64,000 bases of DNA, taken from contig OY725506.1 of the NCBI GenBank assembly GCA_963281255.1, positions 1 through 64,000 of the forward strand, in the 5' to 3' direction. Source of the stretch: Aphrocallistes beatrix (lineage: Eukaryota > Porifera > Hexactinellida > Sceptrulophora > Aphrocallistidae). Position numbers and translations under genes: made by a program. Of this stretch, positions 56,189 to 64,000 are shown in pieces; position 1 is the first letter of the stretch, and each line of letters starts with the position of its first letter. The notes under the pieces were generated by a model, which did not search any database, had not been told where the DNA came from, and saw only the letters and a program-made list of their open reading frames with translations.

Positions 56189-59100
56189 ATGACCAGATCC
56201 AAGTCTCACTTCTTCATCCTACTCGCTCTAACAGCCCTCCTCCTCACCTCCGTCTTATCGCAGGATGCAGAAGAATGCACCCACACCGGGACTAGTCTGA
56301 CATGCACCCTCCTGCATTCCAGCGACTTCTCCCATATCCTGCCACGGGAGGGCAAGGACTCGACCACCTGGGTGGTACTCAATGTCGGGACTTTCTCGAA
56401 CAAGCACGAGGCCAACTCGCAGCCAATCACTTACCCGGACTGGTCCCAGTACCCCAGCCTGGCCTACCTCTTCATCTACATACATTCCACCACTGCCTCT
56501 CCTAACTACGCCCCTGACGACATGTTCGCGTCCCTGAACGCAGGTCTCAACGTGCTGCGGGTGTCCTCGCTCGCCGCTGTGCCTATCAACGTGCGGATCC
56601 TAGGAACCGGGTTTGGCAAACTGAATTCTCTGCGAATCAAGGACTTCAACATCTCCGGAGTCTCCAGCCAGAGCTTGGAGAGTCTGTCCGCTGGCCTCAA
56701 GACTCTGGAGCTGATCAACACGGACGAGGAAGGGGACAGAGAGACCATTCTGCTCGACTCCGTCTTCTCGATCAGCAAGGCACTCCCGAAACTTGTCAAA
56801 CTGTCCCTGGAGAACTTCGAATTTATTCCTCTCCTCTCTTCCCCCGAGCTCCTCAGTCCGCTCCCGGAGATGCAGAGTCTCGCTCTCAGAGCTGCGAGCG
56901 GCAGCGGCGACGTAGACGTGTCTGTCTTCTTCGACAGTCGGGTGAGTCCTGCGAACTAATTCTAGCTTCGAATCGAACTGTCTAGTGAGAAGTGCTAAAA
57001 TTCCATCTTTGGTGCTCCATATGCTAATATCCATATGGACGCAATCCGCTCTCAACTGTCAGTTTTCATGAATTCCTTAGCTAACCGGATCAAACACACA
57101 TTAGTCGTATTTCCACGTAAGATGAAGCTCTAGAGCTTCCAATGAAAGCTTCTACTAGCTTGGCTTCACTTAGGAATCTCCCATACTTGCTTAGTGGACG
57201 CACCTAATTAGACACACTGCAGCGTTCTATTGGAATTGACGCTGCTTTATCATCAGTGTTTACGTTATGAACTAGACTCAACGAGCCGCATACAATTATT
57301 TTGGAAATAATCCAGATTATCATAACTGTCTGCTGAATTCCACAGTACACAGATGGTATCTATGTTCAGATGCTATCTGCGTATTGTGGCATTCGAAATC
57401 AAAAACACATCTCAGCAAGAATTCCGAACTTTTAGACTTAAGACTAACATCCGGTGTGAGATGAACGCCACTAAATAGTTTAGTAGTTTAATTAGGGAAT
57501 ATTATCATTTCCAAGCTCAGAGATGTTAGAAGTTCGTAGTGGTTGTGGTTGTGGTTGTGATACTACTTAATTTCCTTTTAAAGTCCTGCACAAGAGTTTG
57601 TAGTCACGGGAGTGGATCTTATAGCAATCATACCCACAACATGAAATCCTTTAAAGTTGTAGTAATGTAGCACCTTCCCAAATACCTTGTCCACACGGCC
57701 ACTCCCACTTCCTGAGAGTTATTCCGGAGTCAGAACTTGATCCATGTTATGAACAAACTTAATAAATCCAAGACACATTCCTTCATTAGTTGAAATGGAT
57801 GAAATCGATCCTCCTTAATTGGTTCGATATCTGATTTCATAACATTAATCATCAGACTGATGTAATTAATGCAGATTTGTCTGAGCTCAAGCTGTACGAG
57901 CTGACAACTGGGCGGGACATAAACATCTAAATAATTTGAGAAATTCAGGATTATTAATGGGGAAACGAGTTTAAGCGGAGAAGTCTTGCAGTATTTAATT
58001 TATGTAAGCACAGCACAACCGTTCGCTAGTCTGACATGATATAACACGCAGATGTAGATCCACAACTCAAGTAGCACCAGGCACATACTTCAGTGTCGTA
58101 TCGTTGCTAGGATGCGGTGCAAGGTATGCTAGACTAAACAGGTTAGAGTGTGCGGAGATTAGTTGTAGAATCTACACCGTACCTTACGACACAGCTCTGC
58201 TGAATATTCACGATGCGACCACTTCAAAGGAATTGAAATTAGCACTCAACTGCGAACTGAAATATTTAATATTAATTACTTCTGCACTGTTATCGCTCAG
58301 TTCCAATGAATTATTATTTGAATGTTTTTTAGATTTTCCCTGCGTTGGACAGCCTCGCACTCTCCGGCTTCGAATCCTTTCAAATCTCGGGCGCCACTCC
58401 GCCACTGACCCGACTCACACTGGAGGCGGGAGCGGTCCGTCCGCTCAGCCTGTCCGCCGTCCCCGCGTCTCTGCAGGAGCTGCGCCTCACCAACTTCAAC
58501 CTCGGCAGTCTCTCCCGCGCCTCTCTCGGCGGGCTCAGCTCGCTGCAGCGCCTGTACCTCACGGGGTCTGAGGACACGGTCGAAGTGGCGGACGACACTT
58601 TCTTGTCCAGCAGCCAGCTGACACACCTGCGGATATCTCGCATGCCGAACTTGCTCCGGTTCGAGGAGCGAGCGCTGCTGGGTCTAACGAATCTGACCTA
58701 CCTCCACCTGGGCACCCTCCACTCCCTGCAGACACTGGACATTGACACCTCCAGTCTGAGCCTCCTGGAGAGCCTCTACCTCACCAGCAACCGGGAGCTG
58801 TCCCGCGTACCGGTCCGGTTCTTCCGACCGCTGGCGGCGGTGGAGATGATAAGCGTGCGGTCCAGCAAGTTCGACGAGGAGTGCGACTGCTCGCACAGCT
58901 TCCTCTCCTCGCTCCTCACCTACTCGCGCGCCCAGCCCGCCCTCACCCTGCGCTCCAGCTGCCACGAGAACCGGCAGTTCGACAGGTGTCAGAAGAACCA
59001 CGGAGACACCCTCTGCTGGGACTTCGAGGAGCGCTGCCAGCACGACTGCCTGCCCAATGGGAACCTCTCCTACGCGTGCGTGTGTCCGGAGGACATGGGG

Positions 59101-60459
59101 ACACTGGCCCCCGGGGGGAACTGTGTCGACCTATCGCAGTGCATCCCTCTCACTTCCGGTGCGAAGTCGCACAACTGTTTCATAGACAGTTTTTCGTGTG
59201 TGAAGCACCAGCGCAACCACTCGATCAGCTGCTCCTGCTACGCACAGCACGCGCTGCTGCCAGGAGGCCTGGCCTGCACCAGTCTGTCCTCCTGCACCCC
59301 CTCCGGGGACCTCTTCCTGTGCGAGGGGGCAGGAATGGAGTGCACGGACACTTTGTGTCGGTGTGTCGCGGGCGCCGAATGGGATCCTTCCAGGAAGACC
59401 TGTGTACGTCCTGCCACTACCACCAGCTCACCGACACAAACCACTGCCTCTAGTACGACGACAACACCGACGACAACAACAACAACAACAACAACAGCAA
59501 CAGCAACAACAACAACAACAACCACTACTCCAACCACCACAACGACAACTCCAAAACCTGTAACCACCACATCTGTAGCTGACACTACCACTCCACCAGT
59601 GGACACCAGCTCTCCACCAGAGGAGACTACCACCACTCCAGACACTAATCCACCAATAGAATATACCACCACTCCACAAGTTGACACCACCATACCACCA
59701 TTAGAAGACACAACCACACCACCAGTTAACACCATACCACCATTAGAAGACACAACCACACCACCAGTTGATACTACCACTTCTCCACCAGTCGACACTA
59801 CTACTTCTCCGCCAGTTGATACTACCACTTCTCCACCAGTCGACACTACCACACCTCCACAAGTTGATACTACCACACCTCCACAAGTTGACACTACCAC
59901 ACCTCCACAAGTTGACACTACCACACCACCACAAGTTGACACTACCACTTCTCCACCAGTTGATACTACTACCACACCGCCATTAGAGGATACCACTACA
60001 CCACCAGTTAACACCATACCCTCAGTTGACACTACCACTTCTCAATTAGAGGACACCACTTCTCCACTTCTCCACGTCGACACTACCACAACACCAGAAG
60101 AAGACACCACATCGCCAGTGGACGTGACCGCGGAGTCGAGTGGGCCCGTGCTACAGTCCACACAGGCGGGAGACAGAACTTCCAGCTCTGGGACGGGGCC
60201 TACGCTCGCTCAGTCACAGGTGCAGCCTAACGTCGCCCTCATCGTCGGGTACACACTGGGCGCCATCTTCGTGGGTGGCGCGATCCTCCTGCTGGCTTCC
60301 TTCCTCATCTTCCTGCTGGTGAAGATCTACCTCTACAGCAGCGGCTCCCACTACAAGATTGTGGAACAGTCCAAGCAGCCTTCCCTCGGGAGTGTCGAGA
60401 GCTCGAATTCCTCCACCAACTCCAATTCCAAGTTCAAGTTCAAGGAGCTCAGTGCCTAG
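56189..60459 (+). CDS. LRR, Cys-rich and mucin-like single-pass receptor
   Basis: Two exons, 56189-56941 and 58333-60459, join in phase (959 aa) across a 1.39-kb intron. Order: signal peptide (FFILLALTALLLTSVLS), a leucine-rich region (residues about 50-435; ALPKLVKLSLENFEFI, ASLQELRLTNFNLGSLS, LTNLTYLHLGTLHSL), an LRR-cap-like CDCSHSF segment, two or three EGF-like Cys modules (about 440-605), a Thr/Pro mucin region (about 610-880) with repeated VDTTTSPP units, a transmembrane helix (IVGYTLGAIFVGGAILLLAS) and a 43-residue Ser-rich tail. It is expected at the cell surface. The family is not one I can name; recognition, adhesion or immune roles are possible. The repeated Thr-coding DNA is likely to vary in length between individuals. 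Confidence 0.87.
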
Positions 60460-60569
60460 CCAGACCTAATTTTCAATATTTTATTTGATTGTTAAAATGA
60501 ATTATTTATGATCAATGGAATTGTTAAGACAGCCATTCATTGGGTAATCCTTTCAGAACATGTCTTTAG

Positions 60570-60700
60570 TCCATATGAATATAAAGGATGACTTTAGTTC
60601 ATATGAATATAAAGGATGTCTTTAGTCCATATGAATATAAAGGATGACTTTAGTTCATATGAATATAAAGGATGACTTTAGTTCATATGAATATAAAGGT
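60570..60700. repeat. 28-bp tandem repeat, 5 copies
   Basis: CTTTAGTYCATATGAATATA plus AAGGATGA repeats with a C/T change (CCATATG or TCATATG) downstream of the receptor gene. Confidence 0.93.
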
Positions 60701-61755
60701 ACAACCTGAGAGTAGCGAGGTGTTATTAAAATCCTAAACGAGTTAAATCCAGGAATGTAGATTCATTCTTAAGATAATATAAATTGAATATTTCTAAAAT
60801 TCGTGGGTTTCATTGATAGATTTAGTCACTTCTCGTTAGGAATAAAATTCTGGAGTTTAGAATGCGGAATCAATTGAAAGTAGAGATATCTCTGTGATTT
60901 AGAATAAATTATTGAAAAGTTTGAATGAATTATTCAAACAAATAACACCAATTTTGGAGCCATCTTGCTCTAGGAAGATTTCCAGGAAGCAACATCTGAA
61001 CTCAATCTCGAATCCATTTTCTATTAATCAATTAAGAAGATTGCCGCATTCTTCCTTATTCCAGAAACAAAAGTATTTATCTGCGTAGAATTAAACAATT
61101 TAAATATTTGACACTCTGTAGCTTATTCGAAGACGAGACTCGGTTTAATTTGATCGAATTACCTAATTAAGAGCTAATTTCAATCATTAATAAGAAACAA
61201 CTAATCTTCCTAGCGTCAAACGATTTATATTCACAATTAATGCCACAATTACTTTATGATTAGAATTCGTCTCAAACAACATTCTGCCCTTTTGTCATGG
61301 AAGAGAGAGTTAGACCCTGAACAGTGTTTAATTCTTTACTTGAAATGTTATCTACCAACCACTTAGTTGTAATTAATACAAATCTCTGAAGACAAAATCC
61401 AACAAGTATTGAGAGGCAATTCGGTGCAAGTGTGAAATGAGATTTCATACTACGTTGGCACTCTGGAGCTAGTGAGAATCCAAATAAATCATGACAGACA
61501 CAATTAGAATGAGCTCATGAAATCCTCCGTACTTAGATCTGCTGATGGGACAGTTATTAATAATTGCATTACCACACACACACAGTGACTATTAACATAG
61601 TGGAGTGGTCTGTAATAGCAAGCAGCAGTTTACTAGAATTTGCTTACTTATTCTTAACGGCACACATTATAACTGCCAATGGAGTAATGAGCACTGCAGC
61701 CACAGAACTGTATTTGTAACAGACCCTTAAGAGCTATTCCCAATTCCACCGAGGG
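60701..61755. other. Intergenic, AT-rich, no gene seen
   Basis: About 1 kb between the receptor gene and the tRNA-Sec promoter with only short chance frames. Confidence 0.6.
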
Positions 61756-61761
61756 ATATAA
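61756..61761 (+). promoter_or_regulatory. External TATA box of tRNA-Sec
   Basis: ATATAA at -29 to -24 from the tRNA 5' end, the position used by RNA polymerase III at type-3-like promoters such as tRNA-Sec genes. Confidence 0.7.
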
Positions 61762-61784
61762 GGCGGTGGGAAAGGTTAGCTATT

Positions 61785-61871
61785 GCCTGGATGAACTTCA
61801 CTGGTGTGGTGTGCAGGCTTCAAACCTGTAGCCGTCTAGCGACGGAGTGGTTCGATTCCACCTTCTGGGCG
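61785..61871 (+). tRNA. tRNA-Sec: Selenocysteine tRNA (tRNA-Sec, anticodon TCA)
   Basis: The 87-nt sequence has the hallmarks of eukaryotic tRNA-Sec: TGCAGGCTTCAAACCTGTAG as anticodon arm (loop CTTCAAA, anticodon TCA), the long variable arm CCGTCTAGCGACGG, the T arm GTGGTTCGATTCCAC, and a 9-bp acceptor (GCCTGGATG against CTTCTGGGC) with one T-T mismatch and G-U pairs. It is charged with Ser, converted to Sec by PSTK and SepSecS, and decodes UGA in selenoprotein mRNAs. No intron is present. An upstream TATA box and a T5 terminator complete the Pol III unit. Confidence 0.97.
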
Positions 61872-61874
61872 ATC

Positions 61875-61879
61875 TTTTT
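61875..61879 (+). terminator. Pol III terminator of tRNA-Sec
   Basis: TTTTT four bases past the tRNA 3' end. Confidence 0.85.
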
Positions 61880-61985
61880 GCGAAATTGTCCAATCCATTC
61901 ATTCCAATAAAACACAACCACAAAGTAGGAATAGAAACGCGGTACCTTTATTTTGTGGGTGTTCAATAATCGATTAGCAGCGAGA

Positions 61986-62732
61986 ATGTCGGAGAAAAGG
62001 AACAAACTAATCTCGAGTTTGAGAAGCGTAGCTCTGACCAGACGGGGCGCCGGGTTCCTGGGGGTGGTGGGGCTGGGGCTAGGAACGCTGACCTACGGCG
62101 TCTACAAGACCAGCAAGTTCTTCGCGCGCCTAACCCACTGGGACTCCGCCAAGATAGGCGTGTACCTGGGCGGGGTCGGAACAGCTGTTGGGTTCGGACT
62201 GGCAGGGAGGGTCTACAAGAAGTTCACACTTCCTTCCGTGGATACCGTAGTGTCGGAAGTTATGCTGCTCCTCAGGTCTAACGGCGAGGTGAGGGAGCAG
62301 GTGGGGGGACACCTCCGGGCGGGACAGTTCAAGGCCTACGCGTACGGAGGCGGCGCCCGCGTGAAGATGCCAGTCACGAGGAGCAGGTAGGAATGGACCA
62401 GGGATGAGTTAAGATCTCAAAATGTTAAATTCATTTCAAATCAGGGAGTGGGTCTGAGAGAACTGTGGACTATGGATGCATTTGTCTGTAGATGGCGCCC
62501 GGAGTGGCCGGTGGAGCGGAGTCCGCGGAACCTGCAGGTGATGTTCCAGCTGCTCGGGGAGCGGTCCGCCGGGATGGTGAGTCTGCGCGTGGACAAGAGC
62601 CCGCTGTTCCGGGCGCAGGAGCGGACGGACAGGTACGCGTCCTTGGCGGTGGACTTCAAGAACGGCGAGCGGCTGGTTCTGGCGGGGGACCCCCAGGACG
62701 TGGTGTTCCAGGGCTACACGCAGCTTAGATAA
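61986..62732 (+). CDS. Small two-helix membrane protein, COA1/TIM21-like layout
   Basis: Two exons, 61986-62386 and 62492-62732, join in phase to 213 aa from the ATG MSEKRNKL (an in-frame ATG at 61953 would add 11 residues). Two hydrophobic segments (FLGVVGLGLGTLTYGVYKTS; AKIGVYLGGVGTAVGFGLAG) are followed by a soluble domain of about 120 residues: LLRSNGEVREQVGGHLRAG, VKMPVTRSRW, AGMVSLRVDKSP and LAVDFKNGERLVLAGDP. The order (helix-strand with N-x-x-V-x-x-x-VG, then G-x-V-x-V, then an L-x-x-G strand) recalls mitochondrial COA1/TIM21 proteins, but those have one membrane helix. The name is therefore tentative. A mitochondrial inner-membrane location is plausible from the basic N-terminus. Confidence 0.68.
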
Positions 62733-62892
62733 TTCTGTAGTCGGAATGAATGAATGAATGAAATGATGCGCAAACTCTATACTTCATGGCACCGTCTTAA
62801 TCTGTGCATATTGGGATCGAACTCTGATTCCATAAATTCCGTTTGTCACTCTATTTCCTTTCCAACCAATCGAGTGTTAGGTCTGGTTTAGA

Positions 62893-63639
62893 ATGGATCT
62901 GGAGTCTGCGTCTCTCACTCGACACCTGAGACAGTTGGTGGCAGGTGGCACACCTGGGACACAACCCCCCGACACCTCTTACAGCTGGGAGAGACCTCCG
63001 GCCATCATGTTCTCCAAACCCATTGCTCGGACCACGGATGCAGAGAGAGTGCCTACCTCCACCAACTCTGTATTCCCAGGTACGTAGCAGTAAATCCCAG
63101 TAAGCGCCCTGCTTCCTCCTAAAGAGTTGTAGGATCAGAATACTGGAGAGGATCACTGTAACGTCTCATGCTGATTCAGGTGTGAACTCGCTGGCTCAAT
63201 ACAATAGATCTAGGACCACGTACGGTGTCTTAATAGAGGGTTTCCATTGGTAGTTGCTGCCCATTGGTCAAGTTGGAACACCTAACAACACAGTTCAATT
63301 TGGAACTAGAACTGCTCCGAGCTAGTCCTGAACCATGGATGAGTGTCAATCCTATCCAAAAGCAAAATCAAACAATATTAAGTGTTTGTAGCATAATTTT
63401 TTTTAGGATTTCCGAGCAAGAATGAAGTGAAAGAAAAAGCTCCTAAGAACCAGGAAATGCCACATGTTAATTTTCACACCTACGATAGAAATGCGGACAC
63501 AAAACCTGAACCGGAAATGAGGACCACCCATCACGCAACAGCTGGCTACATGAGACCCACGTTAGCGTTTATAATGCATTCCAAACATTCCAAGAGGGAT
63601 TACATAGCAACAGTTAAAGCTAGAAAGATGAACTTATAA
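62893..63639 (+). CDS. Unrecognised small basic protein, two exons
   Basis: Exons 62893-63079 and 63407-63639 join in phase to 139 aa. The start codon follows GGTTTAG/A directly. The protein is polar, lacks a signal peptide or membrane segment, and contains SYSWERPPAIMFSKPIARTT, HVNFHTYDRNADTKPEP and a basic end (HSKRDYIATVKARKMNL). Short proteins with scattered aromatic and Pro-rich patches are common among ciliary microtubule-lumen proteins, but I see no diagnostic motif and do not assign a family. Confidence 0.66.
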
Positions 63640-63653
63640 ACTCCCTTAAATTC

Positions 63654-63661
63654 TATATATA
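63654..63661 (+). promoter_or_regulatory. TATA-like element near the right-edge exon
   Basis: TATATATA 68-75 bp before the candidate ATG at 63729; it could be an incidental AT run. Confidence 0.3.
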
Positions 63662-63728
63662 GATTTGTGAACAATACGAGTATTTAATCCCAATATTAGC
63701 TCCCTAGCAACTAGGCTGGTGCAGAGGA

Positions 63729-63875
63729 ATGGAGCTGCCACATTACCACAGCCCGCAGGACTGGAGGCACTGCTCTCTGTGTCGCTCCGGGAGAGAGGCC
63801 AGGAGGACACTGGAGAGGACGCGGAGCAGAAAAGTGGACTGGACCGTGACACAAGCGCAAGAAGACCCCTTACAA
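63729..63875 (+). CDS. Candidate first exon of a gene running off the right side
   Basis: From ATG at 63729 an open frame of 49 codons (MELPHYHSPQDWRHCSLCRS, then REARRTLERTRSRK and VTQAQEDPLQ) ends exactly at a GTGAGA donor at 63876. GC-rich composition is like other exons here. A second frame across the same segment (LQRNGAATLPQPAGLEALLS) is also open, so an upstream exon joined at 63707 (TTAG acceptor) is an alternative. No family recognised. Confidence 0.38.
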
Positions 63876-64000
63876 GTGAGATTCTATAAATAGATTCTAA
63901 GAATAGATTCTGAATAAACGCACTCGTTCGCTCCTTTATTGCATACAAATTGAGTTCATCGCATTCACAGGGTCAGCTACTAAGTTCTAATTAACATTCT

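Noticed and set aside
59238-60038. 266-codon Val/Gly-rich frame antisense to the mucin region
   Set aside because: Complement of Thr/Pro codon repeats in the receptor gene.

Overview
The window is eukaryotic and almost certainly from an invertebrate animal with a compact genome. Protein-coding exons are GC-rich, introns are mostly 50-150 bp with GT-AG ends (3' ends often TTTAG or TATTTATAG), and genes lie 130-460 bp apart, overlap, or sit inside each other's introns. The families (neuron navigator, OATP/SLCO with an extracellular Kazal-type loop, inter-alpha-trypsin-inhibitor heavy chain, MYPT, STRAP, TSG101) point to Metazoa. I cannot fix the taxon from sequence alone; an early-branching or secondarily compact animal such as a sponge is a guess.

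Layout. 1-9872: about 61 near-identical 162-bp satellite monomers. 9873-15334: repeat-rich DNA with a degenerate duplicated TTF-type zinc-finger-like fragment, 33-bp, 24-bp and 34-bp minisatellites, an orphan TATA box followed by splice-like exons, and no convincing gene. 15335-38270: minus-strand genes packed head to tail, from right to left a secreted ITIH-like protein, QNG1 (queuosine salvage), a WASP-like WH1/CRIB protein, PPP1R12/MYPT and a neuron navigator (NAV). An intronless SLCO transporter on the plus strand is nested in a NAV intron. 38736-43998: STRAP (+) and TSG101 (-) converge and their coding sequences overlap by 7 bp; a small bZIP-like gene is nested in STRAP intron 1. 44675-52785: a second minus-strand cluster with a glycosyltransferase-like protein, DERA (with a nested coiled-coil gene), an STK33-like kinase and a YjbQ-family protein. 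53161-64000: plus-strand genes, namely a small membrane protein, an LRR/mucin-type receptor, a selenocysteine tRNA with an external TATA box, a COA1/TIM21-like small membrane protein, an unrecognised two-exon gene and the first exon of another.

For the multi-exon genes I placed each exon by hand from GT/AG junctions and checked that reading phase is kept at every junction through to the stop. NAV (18 exons, 1190 aa), MYPT (20 exons, 994 aa), STRAP (8 exons, 318 aa), TSG101 (9 exons, 424 aa), DERA (6 exons, 328 aa), STK33-like (13 exons, 420 aa), WASP-like (7 exons, 702 aa) and ITIH-like (6 exons, 767 aa) all close in frame.

Four non-autonomous DNA transposons can be delimited: two hAT-type elements with 8-bp target duplications (18668-18794, beside the SLCO TATA box, and 53602-54051) and two inside MYPT introns (26920-27474 and 28244-29061).

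Functionally the genes do not form one pathway. Cytoskeletal regulators (NAV, MYPT, WASP-like), metabolic salvage enzymes (QNG1, DERA) and general machinery (TSG101, tRNA-Sec) are simply neighbours. The main interest is the architecture: genes within genes, coding-end overlap, splice-signal-bearing tandem repeats, and a possible split between TATA-driven genes with few introns and many-exon genes whose start codon lies directly after an AG.
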